This document shows, one piece after another, positions 16,090-23,907 of a stretch of 37,311 nt of DNA (positions are counted from its first letter, which is position 1; each line of letters begins with the position of its first letter). The stretch is from NCBI GenBank assembly GCA_903896595.1, contig CAITYL010000260.1:1-37311 (forward strand), read 5' to 3'. The notes under the pieces are model-generated. The model was not told the origin of the DNA. It did not search any database and was given only the letters and a program-made list of their open reading frames with translations. A program made the translations under genes and the position numbers. The DNA comes from an uncultured Lentisphaerota bacterium (lineage in GTDB: Bacteria; Verrucomicrobiota; Lentisphaeria; Oligosphaerales; CAITYL01).

Positions 16090-16165
16090 GTTCGTTGTCC
16101 CGGCTTCAGCCGGCAGGAGCGGCGACGGGGGAAAAACAGCCCCGACTAAAGTCGGTACAACGAAC
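16090..16165. repeat. Inverted repeat between trpB and the DUF1638 gene
   Basis: Arms 16090-16113 and 16142-16165 (24 bp, four mismatches) start GTTCGTTGT and contain the small hairpins CGGCTTCAGCCG and CGACTAAAGTCG. It could serve as a transcript end for the DUF1638 gene (minus strand) but has no T run. Confidence 0.5.
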
Positions 16166-16187
16166 GGGGAAAAACGCCCTCGCCAGC

Positions 16188-16994
16188 TCAGCCCGGCTGG
16201 GCGTCGAGGACGGCTTCGTCGTTGCGGGCGACGATGCGGCCGCCCGGGGGGACGACCACGAAATCGGCGTCCCACTGGCCCAGGAAGAGCTTGCGCAGCA
16301 GGCCCCAGTCGCCCTTGCGGATCTCGAACTCCCAGGAGCGTTCTTCGGCTTGTTGGCGGGCCTGGGCGATCAGCGGCTGCTCGTCGCAGGCGCCCATTTC
16401 CAGGTACAGACTGCGAGTATAATTTTTGAGCCAGCCACCGAGGCTTTCGACGATGTAATCCGCGTTGTCCTTGCCGTATTTGGCGACCATGTCTTCGTAC
16501 GGTTCGGTGAGGCCGAGCTTGGCCATGACGCCGTCCTTGCCGTAGGCCGGCCGGGAATAGGCGCCGTCGCCGAAGACGTTGCGTTCCGCCCAGCCGGTGG
16601 TCATAAAATAGGTGCCGGGAAAGCGGTCGAAATAGTCGTTGTAGGCGGCGCGGGAGCCGAAAAAGAAGGTAATGCAGTCGTGGGCGCGGGGAATGATCAG
16701 GGGAATACCGCGGGCCTGGAGGCCGACCAGGCCGTCGTTGCAGCGGGCATAGCCGAGGAGAACGGCCTCGTAGCCGGCGTCGGCGGGCACCGCGTCGACG
16801 GCGGCCTGGACGCGCTGGAGCATGTCCTGCCGGGGCAGGTCGTGGAGCCCCTTGAGCAGGAATTCCACGTCCACGCGGGGCGGTACCGTGGCGGCCAGGA
16901 AACAAGCCTCGCGATAAAGAATCTCGCAGCCAATGAATTTGAACCGGCGGGGCGGCGTCAGCGGGGCGGCATGGTCGTTGTGCAAAAGATTCAT
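16188..16994 (-). CDS. DUF1638 domain-containing protein
   Basis: A 268-residue cytosolic protein with the pattern of DUF1638: FIGCEILYREACFLAA (20-35), LLGYARCNDGLVGL (79-92), RAHDCITFFFGS (103-114) and PGTYFMTTGW (126-135). The family is known mainly from methanogens and anaerobes, often near corrinoid methyltransferases, and its biochemical role is unproven. Conserved cysteines (23, 31, 85, 107) and His106 could bind a metal or cofactor; this is an inference. No methyltransferase or corrinoid protein is nearby, the neighbours being trpB and purE. The start ATG 16994 is preceded by AAAGGG six bases away. A longer frame to 17069 has no such support. Confidence 0.8.
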   Translation of the reverse strand: MNLLHNDHAAPLTPPRRFKFIGCEILYREACFLAATVPPRVDVEFLLKGLHDLPRQDMLQRVQAAVDAVPADAGYEAVLLGYARCNDGLVGLQARGIPLIIPRAHDCITFFFGSRAAYNDYFDRFPGTYFMTTGWAERNVFGDGAYSRPAYGKDGVMAKLGLTEPYEDMVAKYGKDNADYIVESLGGWLKNYTRSLYLEMGACDEQPLIAQARQQAEERSWEFEIRKGDWGLLRKLFLGQWDADFVVVPPGGRIVARNDEAVLDAQPG

Positions 16995-17390
16995 GGGAGA
17001 CCCTTTCTTCCGTGCAAGGAGATAAGATAATGCGAATCCGGACCGCCGCGGGACACGCGCCGGAGCCAAGACACACGCAGTTGGGAACCCCCTTTTGAGG
17101 AAAGGCGGTTCCCAAACCCTCCGTCAAACCTGTTTGTGCCTTAAAACGCGGAGGGCGCTTCCGCCACAAGCGATTCTGGCAAACATCTGCGCATTGGTGC
17201 GTGAGAGCTTGTGGCGAAAGCGCCCTCCGGTTTAGGATACAAAAGTTTTAGGAAGGGGCTTGGGGAGCACCCTTTTCCAAAAGGGTGGCCCCAACATACA
17301 TGTCATAGTTCCCGCAGGGCCGGCTGCCGGGTCGGAACCGATTATGTTATGGGGCATTGGGGTCGATCATAACTTCCGGAGAATACGCGC
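16995..17390. repeat. Intergenic array of three hairpin repeats
   Basis: Three structures fill this gap: a hairpin TTGGGAACCCCC..GGTTCCCAA at 17081-17115; an inverted repeat with 22-bp arms and one mismatch at 17150-17171 and 17207-17228 (GGAGGGCGCTT.. arms); and a hairpin at 17259-17295 with CTTGGGGAGCACCC and its complement. The third resembles the hairpin after galK (26409-26444). No ORF is credible. Confidence 0.6.
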
Positions 17391-17894
17391 ATGCAACCGC
17401 TCGTGGCTTTGTTGATGGGCAGCAAATCGGACCTGCCCAAGATTCAGGGAGCCCTGGACGTGCTGAAGGATTTCGGCGTGCCGCACAGCGTGCGGGTGAT
17501 GTCGGCGCACCGCACCCCGGCAACGGTGGCTGAATTCGCCACTGGCGCCGCCGCCAATGGCCTGAAGGTGATCGTGGCCGCCGCCGGCGGGGCCGCGCAC
17601 CTGGCCGGGGTGGTGGCCGCGCACACCACGCTGCCGGTAATCGGCATTCCGGTCGAGGGCGGCGCCCTCAACTGCCTGGACGCGCTGCTGGCCACCGTGC
17701 AGATGCCGGGCGGCATTGCGGTGGCCACGGTGGGCGTCGGTTCCGGCGGCGCCACCAATGCGGGCCTGCTGGCGGTGCAGATGCTGGCGCTGGCCGATCC
17801 CGCCCTGGCCGCCAAGCTCGACGCCTTCCGCAAAAAACAGCGGGAGAAGGTCGCCCAGGCCGATGCCGAGTTGCAGGCGACGCTGGGTGGTTGA
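17391..17894 (+). CDS. purE: N5-carboxyaminoimidazole ribonucleotide mutase
   Basis: A 167-residue PurE. It converts N5-CAIR to CAIR in purine synthesis. The family motifs are MGSKSD (9-14), MSAHRTP with the catalytic His40 (37-43), AAGGAAHLAG (64-73) and the CLDALLATVQMPGGIAVATV loop. GGAG at 17378-17381 is nine bases before the ATG. The normal partner purK is not adjacent; the gene is flanked by a hairpin array and by a secreted-protein gene 84 bp downstream. Length is normal for a bacterial PurE. Confidence 0.95.
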   Translation: MQPLVALLMGSKSDLPKIQGALDVLKDFGVPHSVRVMSAHRTPATVAEFATGAAANGLKVIVAAAGGAAHLAGVVAAHTTLPVIGIPVEGGALNCLDALLATVQMPGGIAVATVGVGSGGATNAGLLAVQMLALADPALAAKLDAFRKKQREKVAQADAELQATLGG

Positions 17895-17978
17895 GAGACA
17901 CGGACGGAAGCCGTATGCCGGCTGGCTGGCGAGGGGCGGCCGCGACGGCTGAAGACCCGGAACGAAAGGTGGCGACGG

Positions 17979-18992
17979 ATGGGCGGTGTTTTGAGAACCG
18001 CGGTGTGTTTCCTGCTTCACGACCGTGACCGACTGCGGTCGATTGCCATCGGTTGCGGCCAGTGGTGGCATGCCGTTGTGCTTGGGCGTGCGGTGAACGC
18101 AGCCTTGGCCACCGGCTTGGCGCTGGCGCCAGCCCTGGCGGATGCCGCGACGGCCGCTGGGCCGCAGCAGACGGAAGAACGGCAAGACGGAAAGACGGAA
18201 AAAGCGGCCGGCACGGATCCGTTGCGGACCGCGCTGCTGCAGGCCGTGGACGTGCTGGAGCGGGAAGGACTGGTGAATCCCCGCGACGAAATGGTCAGGA
18301 ACCAGCTTCTGCAAGGGCTCCTAAGCGGCATTGGTTGTGGCGCGCGCTACGAGACAGCCGCGGCCGCCGACGGTCGGGAGGACAGCCGGCCCGACCCCTG
18401 GGACACCGGCACCCTGGTGCGTCTGGACCGGCGGTATGCGTATGTTCCCGTCAACCATCCCGGCCCCGGCGTGGCCGAGGCGCTGACCAAGGCCTGGGCG
18501 GCGGCCGCCGGTGAACCGGACGGCGCCCCGATCGCCCTGATCCTGGATCTGCGGTTCGCCAGCGGCGGCGACCTGCCCGCGGCCAAGGCACTGGCGCAAG
18601 CCGTCACTCAAATCAATGCCCTGCGCGTGCTTCTGATCGGACCGGACACGGTGGGCGCCGCCGAAATCGCCGCCGTCCTGATCGCCGCCGCCCCCCAAGG
18701 CGCCGTGCTGGTCGGCCGGCCCAGCCGCGGCTGCTTCGCCTCGCTTGAACCGGTCCGCCTGCCCAACCGTGACCGGCTTTGGCTGCCGCGACCGGTCAAA
18801 AACGTGGACGGTCACGCCATGCCCGCCCACCCGCTCACCCCCGAGGTGAGTTGCGATGACGCCAGCACCTCCGAAACCACCGCCGGCCTCACGAACGACC
18901 GGTTCCGTGCCTTTCCCGACCGTGATCGTCCCCTGCGCCGCGCCGTGGATCTGCTGAAGACCATCCAAGCCCTCAAGGCCAAACATTTCTAA
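17979..18992 (+). CDS. Secreted S41-protease-like protein lacking catalytic residues
   Basis: A 337-residue protein whose second half follows the S41 (C-terminal processing peptidase) core: ALILDLRFASGG (186-197), the nucleophile strand IGPDTVGAAEI (220-230), VLVGRPSRGCF (243-253) and HPLTPEV (284-290). Aligned by motif to CtpA/Prc, the catalytic Ser of SASE is Gly226 and the Lys of GKGT is Cys252, so proteolysis is unlikely; it may bind peptides or be a scaffold. No PDZ domain is seen. AAAGGTGG precedes ATG 17979 by seven bases, but the N-terminus then contains a charged stretch (HDRDRLR) ahead of the hydrophobic ALATGLALAPALADA. GTG 18078 or 18093 would give a cleaner signal peptide. Residues 14-30 are encoded by what looks like an inserted repeat. 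Confidence 0.65.
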   Translation: MGGVLRTAVCFLLHDRDRLRSIAIGCGQWWHAVVLGRAVNAALATGLALAPALADAATAAGPQQTEERQDGKTEKAAGTDPLRTALLQAVDVLEREGLVNPRDEMVRNQLLQGLLSGIGCGARYETAAAADGREDSRPDPWDTGTLVRLDRRYAYVPVNHPGPGVAEALTKAWAAAAGEPDGAPIALILDLRFASGGDLPAAKALAQAVTQINALRVLLIGPDTVGAAEIAAVLIAAAPQGAVLVGRPSRGCFASLEPVRLPNRDRLWLPRPVKNVDGHAMPAHPLTPEVSCDDASTSETTAGLTNDRFRAFPDRDRPLRRAVDLLKTIQALKAKHF

Positions 18993-19088
18993 GAAACCGC
19001 AGAGTGACGAATTTTGAACCGCAGAATATCGACGTGAAACCGATCCTTCAGCACTCGACATTCCGTATTCGATATTCGACATTTTCCT

Positions 19089-19234
19089 TCCGAGCCCGGA
19101 ACGTCAGTGACGGGTCAACGTAAAAGCTGAAATTAAGAAAGCAGAAAACAGAAATAAAATCCGAATATTTATTTCAGCTTTTTTCTTTGACCGGTCACTC
19201 CCGCTCCCTGCGGTCGCTTCGTTCGCGGCTCGGA
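19089..19234. repeat. Variable-core hairpin repeat, copy 2
   Basis: The same arms as at 794-908 (TCCGAGCCCGGAACG..TGACGGGTC and GACCGGTCACT..GCGGCTCGGA) surround a different core of about 70 bp, itself palindromic (GCTGAAAT..ATTTCAGC). Arms are conserved; the core is not. Confidence 0.65.
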
Positions 19235-19295
19235 TTGGCTCGACATTGTGGGGCTTTCTTGGCGAACTTTGCGATCTTGGCGAGAGAATATTAGT

Positions 19296-19367
19296 GTAGC
19301 AAAGGGCTTGCAGCCCGCCAGATCGAAAACGTGCGGCTCGAAGAGCGCGATGCAATCGCTTTGCTAC
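19296..19367. repeat. 72-bp palindrome-ended repeat, copy 2
   Basis: GTAGCAAAG at the left end and CTTTGCTAC at the right end are perfect inverses. Interior and length match the copy at 1027-1098. Confidence 0.7.
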
Positions 19368-19472
19368 AAGACCGAACACCGAATGTACCGCCGGCACAAT
19401 GGCGTTTTGCAAGCTGTCTACTACCTCCTACATTCTACCTCCTACATTCTACCTTCCACAATTCTACCTTTC

Positions 19473-20759
19473 ATGACACGGAACAGGTTAATCTTAATGC
19501 TGGCACTGGCGATCCTGCCCTGGCGGGGGTCGGCGGCCGGCTGGCTGGAGGTGGAAACACCGGCGCCGGATCCGCAAGCGGCCCAACTGGTGAAGGAGAT
19601 GGGGGACGCCTTGACGGGCGAACTGGCCGGGCTCTTGCGCGGCCGGGTGGCGCCCGCACACCCCCTGCGCATCCGCCTGACGGCCGGCACGGCGGTCATC
19701 CCCGCGAACGCCACCGGCTTAGTGGTCGTGGGCCTGGATGCGCCGCTCATGATCACGGCCCAGGCGCTGGCCCATGGCCTGATCCGACAAGCGCTGACCG
19801 ACCCCAAACTGGCCCGGCAACCGGAAGGCGGGACCGGACCGGCCACCGTCCCCGACTGGCTGGCCGCCGCGCTGGTAGCACAGGTGCTGGAAGATGACGG
19901 CAGTCCCGGCGTATCACCCGCCGGCCTGCGCCTGCCGCGCCTGCCCCGCACCGGTGGTCCATTCCCCGATCCCGCCGCCCTGGTTACCACCCCCGTGTCA
20001 CCCGAATTTCCCATGCCCTATCTGCTCTACGGGCGTTATTGCCTGGGGTTGGCGGTCGTGATCGACCGGGGCGCCAGGCCGGGCCAGCCGGCCCCGTTCG
20101 CGCGCCTGCTGGAGTTGCAGGCCGCCGGTCATGCCCCGGCTGAAGCCCTGCTGCTGACCGCCGCCCGCCAATTCCAGCCCAACGATTCCCTGTCGGCGTG
20201 GGCAGAGCGCGAAGTGGGCACCCTGGCCCGCCGCACCTCCGCGCGCCTGACCGTTGATGAAATCGCCGCCCGCATCAGCGCCATCGAAACCTTTCCCGTG
20301 GTGATTCCCGGACGCGGCGCCCCCGCCGGTTCAGCCGCGGCGGGGATCGCCCTAGACGAGCTTCCCCAAGCCATGAGAGACGGATTGCAAGTGGATGCCG
20401 CCGCCATGGAGACGCGTATCCACGAACTGGTTCTGCTGGCCGCCGAAGCCCCCCCGCTGATGCAGCCGGCCCTTGCCAAACACATGGCCGCCCTCAAGGC
20501 CCTGGCCAACGGCGACACCGCCCGCAGCCATCGCGAACTCCGCGTCGCCCGCCAGGAATTCGCCGCCGCCGCCGAACGCCAGCGGCGCGTTGCCACCAAG
20601 CTTGACGCCGTGGCCGGCCTCGACTCCACGACCCGCGCCTTCGCCGCCGAACATCGCACATGGGACTTATTCCTGACTCTCGCCGCCGACAGCCGGCGCC
20701 GCAGCCAGGCCTTGGACCCCGCCCTCGCCCGCACCCTCGACCAGGCCGCCGCCGAGTAG
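19473..20759 (+). CDS. Secreted protein of unknown function, possibly degenerate peptidase-like
   Basis: A 428-residue protein with a signal peptide (MTRNRLILMLALAILPWRGSAAG, cleavage near residue 22). I do not recognise a family with certainty. The layout ITAQALAHGLIRQAL (94-108), PDWLAAALVAQVL (127-139), PYLLYGRYCLGLAVV recalls gluzincin proteases of the peptidase MA type, where HExxH is followed by a WL-x-EG segment, but the zinc-binding residues are absent. The C-terminal third (about 290-428) is Ala/Arg-rich and probably helical. The start at 19473 is chosen because upstream codons of the longer frame lie in dispersed repeats. Together with the preceding S41-like gene it forms a pair of secreted, apparently non-catalytic proteins on the same strand. 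Confidence 0.65.
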   Translation: MTRNRLILMLALAILPWRGSAAGWLEVETPAPDPQAAQLVKEMGDALTGELAGLLRGRVAPAHPLRIRLTAGTAVIPANATGLVVVGLDAPLMITAQALAHGLIRQALTDPKLARQPEGGTGPATVPDWLAAALVAQVLEDDGSPGVSPAGLRLPRLPRTGGPFPDPAALVTTPVSPEFPMPYLLYGRYCLGLAVVIDRGARPGQPAPFARLLELQAAGHAPAEALLLTAARQFQPNDSLSAWAEREVGTLARRTSARLTVDEIAARISAIETFPVVIPGRGAPAGSAAAGIALDELPQAMRDGLQVDAAAMETRIHELVLLAAEAPPLMQPALAKHMAALKALANGDTARSHRELRVARQEFAAAAERQRRVATKLDAVAGLDSTTRAFAAEHRTWDLFLTLAADSRRRSQALDPALARTLDQAAAE

Positions 20760-20791
20760 TGTACGGCGTTAGGCTGTAGGCTGAAGGTAAT

Positions 20792-20981
20792 TATACCGCG
20801 TTAGTGTAAAATGAATTAAACAGCAGATTGCCGAATGTTGAACCGCAGAATCTTGAGGTTGTTGCTGTTCTTCATCGGATTTCCTTCGTTATTCGGACCT
20901 CAATATTCGTCAATCTGCGGTTGCAAAAAAGTTAATTTTTCATCCTAACGCAGTATAAGATCTCACCCTAACGCGGTATAA
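20792..20981. repeat. Inverted repeat element with TATACCGCGTTAG-type ends
   Basis: The left part (20792-20862) is the reverse complement of 1229-1298. The right end carries TTAATTTTTCATCCTAACGC plus a further CCTAACGCGGTATAA. The ends are thus inverted relative to each other, as in a small non-autonomous element. Confidence 0.55.
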
Positions 20982-21002
20982 CCACCGCGACCATTGCCGC
21001 CT

Positions 21003-21078
21003 CAGACCACTCAGACCACTCAGACCACTCAGACCACTCAGACCACTCAGACCACTCAGACAGGTCGGACAGGTCGGA
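21003..21078. repeat. 9-bp minisatellite CAGACCACT
   Basis: Six tandem copies of CAGACCACT (21003-21056) pass into two copies of ACAGGTCGG. The array lies just downstream of the thiE stop (minus strand) and, apart from the repeat element, nothing else fills 20760-21093. Confidence 0.85.
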
Positions 21079-21093
21079 TAACGGTGGCGGGCG

Positions 21094-21738
21094 TTACCGG
21101 TCGGCCGGCAACGCACGCCACAACGCGGCAGCGGCGGCACGGGGGTCAGCGGAGCCGAGAATGGCGCTGATGACGCAAACACCGGCCGCGCCGCTGGCCA
21201 GCAGGCCGGCGGCATTGGCCGCGGTAATGCCGCCAATGGCCACGCAGGGAATGCGGGCGGCCCGGGTCAGGCGCGCTACGCCGTCCAGGCCCAGCACCGG
21301 CGGGGCGTCGTTTTTGGTGCTGGTCGCAAAAGCCGCGCCGAGTCCCGCATAATCGGCGCCAGCCGCCTCGGCGGCGGCCAGTTGTTCGGGGGTGTTCACC
21401 GAGCAGCCGAGGATTTTACCCGGAGCCAGACGGCGCGCCGCCGCCAGTGGCAGGTCGTCCTGGCCCAGGTGGGCGCCGTCGGCGTCCGCGGCCAGTGCCA
21501 CGTCGAGCCGGTCGTTGATGAGCAGCGGCACCCCGAGGCGCCGGGTCAGGGACAGCAGGCGCACCGCCAGTTCGTAGAGTTCGCGGGCGGACGCCTCCTT
21601 GTCGCGCAGTTGCACGGCGGTGACGCCACCGGCCACGGCCGCGGCAATCACCTCGCCCCAGTCGCGGCCGCGCATCAGCGCCCGGTCGGTGGCCAGATAG
21701 AGACGGAGTTGGGCGGCAAGAGGGGAGGCGGTAGGCAT
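21094..21738 (-). CDS. thiE: Thiamine-phosphate synthase
   Basis: A 214-residue TIM-barrel enzyme that couples the pyrimidine and thiazole moieties to thiamine phosphate. Motifs are VQLRDK (42-47), INDRLDVALAADADGAHLGQ (74-93), GCSVNTPEQ (111-119), GADYAGLGAAFATSTK and the phosphate-binding AIGGITAANA. The ATG at 21738 has no Shine-Dalgarno: the 66 bases before it are tandem 8-bp repeats. A longer frame back to a TTG at 21822 would read through these repeats. No other thiamine gene adjoins it, although an NMT1/THI5-like binding protein gene lies 2 kb upstream on the same strand beyond the chemoreceptor gene. No TPP riboswitch is visible. Confidence 0.92.
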   Translation of the reverse strand: MPTASPLAAQLRLYLATDRALMRGRDWGEVIAAAVAGGVTAVQLRDKEASARELYELAVRLLSLTRRLGVPLLINDRLDVALAADADGAHLGQDDLPLAAARRLAPGKILGCSVNTPEQLAAAEAAGADYAGLGAAFATSTKNDAPPVLGLDGVARLTRAARIPCVAIGGITAANAAGLLASGAAGVCVISAILGSADPRAAAAALWRALPADR

Positions 21739-21740
21739 GG

Positions 21741-21804
21741 TTGGGTGGTTGAGGGGTTGAGGGGTTGAGCGGTTGAGCGGTTGAGGGGTTTGGCGGTTGA
21801 GGGG
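21741..21804. repeat. 8-bp tandem repeat in the thiE leader
   Basis: Eight units of the TTGAGGGG/TTGAGCGG type lie directly in front of the thiE start (minus strand, so the leader reads CCCCTCAA repeats). They replace any ribosome-binding site. Confidence 0.85.
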
Positions 21805-21903
21805 TACCTTACGATGTTGCAACTGGCTGGCTCGATTTAAATCTTACAGGGTGCCAGTCCGTGACTGTCCGTGTTGGTCCGTGCGTGTCTGTGCTGATCC
21901 GCC

Positions 21904-23907
21904 TCAGGTCTCAAAGCGGGAGATTTCCTGTTGCAAGGAACCGGCAGCGGCCTGCAGGTCGGCGGTGGCGCTCTTGAACTGGCGCAGCGATTCGCTGGTC
22001 TGGCGGGCGCCGGTGTTGAGCTGGTCCATGGCCAAATGAATTTGTTCGGCGCCGGCGGCCTGGGCGCGCATGCCGTCATTGACGGTGTCGAACCGGGGCA
22101 GCAACTGGTCCACCTGTTCCAGGATGCGGGCGAGCTGGCCGCCGGTTTCCCGCACGGTGTGGACATCCTGGTCCACCTCGACGGCGAACGCCGCCATTTC
22201 CTTGCTCCCGGCCAAAACGGCGTCCTGCATTTCACGAACGGTCTTCTCGATGTCGAGGGTGGCAACGGCGGTTTGGTCGGCCAGACGGCGAATCTCACGG
22301 GCCACGATAACAAAACCGCGGCCGGCGGGCCCCGCCTTTTCCGCCTCGATGGCGGCATTGAGTGACAGGAGATTGGTCTGGTCGGCCACCTTGGTGATCG
22401 TGGTGATCAGGCCGGTGATGGCCTCGGCGCGGCCCAACAGACCGCCCAGGGTTTGGGAAATGGCGCCGGTGGCCACGGCCAGACGACGCATGGATTCCTC
22501 CATGGCCCGCAGATTGCCGCCACCAGTGGCGGCCAGTTTTTGGGTGGTACCGGCCACTTCCGTGACCCCTTCCATGGTCTTGGCCAGTTCACGGGCGGTG
22601 GCGGAAATCTGGCACACGGCGGCCGCCACCTCGGTGGTGGAAGCGCCAAACTCGCTGATGGTGGCCTCCTGCTGCCGCGAGGTGGCGGCGATCTCGGTGG
22701 CGGTGGCGACCAATTGCAGGCTGGCGCCCTTGACCTGACCGGTGAGAGAGGCCAGGCTGGCGGTCATCGCCTTAAACGAACGGCCCAGGTCGCCAATCTC
22801 GTCATGGGAGCGAATCTCCGGCACCACCACCCGCAGATTGCCGCGGGCCAGCTCGGGCGTGACCAGCGCCAAGGCCCGCAGGGGGCGGGTAATGCCACGG
22901 GCAACCCAGACGACCAGCAGCACCAGCAGTCCAAGGCCGGTGGCGGCGATGCCCGTCTGACGCAGGGTCAGCACCTTCAATTCGGCATCACGCTCCCGGT
23001 CCGGATAAATTAAGCCCAATGACCAGCCCTGCTGCGGCAAGGCCGCGAAATACAACCGCCCCGAGGGGCCCAGTCGCGGATTCTCGACCCGCACCACCCC
23101 CTGACCGCCGCGGATCATCTCCTTGCCAATCCGGCGCAGCCCCAGATCACCGCTGCTTTCCGCCAAACTAAAGATGCTCTCCCGCATGATCAGGCGGGTA
23201 TTCGGATGGGTGACAAAAACGCCGGTGGACGAGAGAAGGAACGCGGTGCAGCCACGGCTCCGCCCCAAGCTGTCCACGATCTTCCTCAGCCGGTCCAGAT
23301 TGACCACACAGGCCGCCACGCCGGCCACCGTCTGCCGGCCATCGGCGGCGCGATGAAAAAACGGCACGGCAAAGGTGCTCAAGATGACGCCGGTGGCCTC
23401 GTCATAAAACGGTTCGCTCCACACCGGCCGCCCCAATTCCCGCGGAATCTGATACCAGTCCATGACCGGATAATAGTGGCTCTTGACGGGCAGCCATTCC
23501 TCGTGGACGGCCTGGCCTTCCCGGTGACAGTAAACAACCCCCGCCTGATCACCGGAACACGCGTCTGGATCCTGGGTGACGGAGCAGCCAAACGCCTCCG
23601 GCGTGGACTCCAGAGCACGTCGGCCCATGACGACCAACTGCTCCCGTGACGGGCAGGTGTCCGACAGTTGGAGGGCTTGATAGCGGGGCACCGGTTCCAC
23701 GCTGGCAAGACGGTTGCCGATGCGGGCAACCATGCCGGCGGACAGACTGGCCATGCTTTCGTCATGATCGGTGGCAATCATCTGCCGGGCCTGCCACCAG
23801 CTCAGCGCCACGGTGGCCGCCAGGGTCAGGCCGGCACCGGTCAGCAGCGCCAGTTCCATCTTGAGCGCCAGCCCGGGGCGCACCTTAATCCGATCCCAAA
23901 TCGGCAT
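21904..23907 (-). CDS. Methyl-accepting chemotaxis protein, WspA-like signalling domain
   Basis: A 667-residue inner-membrane receptor: membrane span 1 (about 17-38), a Cache-type periplasmic sensor (about 45-310, with GRPVWSEPFYDEATGV at 159-174), span 2 (318-336), HAMP (about 337-390) and a cytoplasmic coiled-coil domain. The hairpin tip is VADQTNLLSLNAAIEAEKAG (507-526). The sequence after it (RLADQTAVATLDIEKTVREM, then ILEQVDQLLPRF and MRAQAAGAEQIHLAM) resembles WspA-type receptors, which feed surface-sensing and c-di-GMP pathways; this match is from memory. No CheA, CheW or other Wsp gene is present. The ATG at 23907 lies inside the end of the upstream binding-protein gene (23-bp overlap), so the two are surely co-transcribed. 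Confidence 0.92.
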   Translation of the reverse strand: MPIWDRIKVRPGLALKMELALLTGAGLTLAATVALSWWQARQMIATDHDESMASLSAGMVARIGNRLASVEPVPRYQALQLSDTCPSREQLVVMGRRALESTPEAFGCSVTQDPDACSGDQAGVVYCHREGQAVHEEWLPVKSHYYPVMDWYQIPRELGRPVWSEPFYDEATGVILSTFAVPFFHRAADGRQTVAGVAACVVNLDRLRKIVDSLGRSRGCTAFLLSSTGVFVTHPNTRLIMRESIFSLAESSGDLGLRRIGKEMIRGGQGVVRVENPRLGPSGRLYFAALPQQGWSLGLIYPDRERDAELKVLTLRQTGIAATGLGLLVLLVVWVARGITRPLRALALVTPELARGNLRVVVPEIRSHDEIGDLGRSFKAMTASLASLTGQVKGASLQLVATATEIAATSRQQEATISEFGASTTEVAAAVCQISATARELAKTMEGVTEVAGTTQKLAATGGGNLRAMEESMRRLAVATGAISQTLGGLLGRAEAITGLITTITKVADQTNLLSLNAAIEAEKAGPAGRGFVIVAREIRRLADQTAVATLDIEKTVREMQDAVLAGSKEMAAFAVEVDQDVHTVRETGGQLARILEQVDQLLPRFDTVNDGMRAQAAGAEQIHLAMDQLNTGARQTSESLRQFKSATADLQAAAGSLQQEISRFET

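Larger units (their letters stand above)
18993..19472. other. Repeat-filled intergenic region
   Basis: Contains a TTCGACATT-type patch (about 19050-19085), a variable-core hairpin repeat (19089-19234), the second copy of the 72-bp repeat (19296-19367) and pyrimidine-rich CTACCTCCTACATT repeats up to the next start. The same order of the first three modules is found at 700-1098. I see no gene. Confidence 0.6.

Noticed and set aside
15505-18514. Several long open frames opposite to or out of phase with trpB, the DUF1638 gene and the S41-like gene
   Set aside because: They are shadows produced by high-GC coding DNA. The opposing frames carry recognised family motifs and these do not.
21003-21078. 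CRISPR array
   Set aside because: Units of 9 bp are directly adjacent with no spacers, so this is a simple tandem repeat. No cas gene or spaced repeat occurs in the window.
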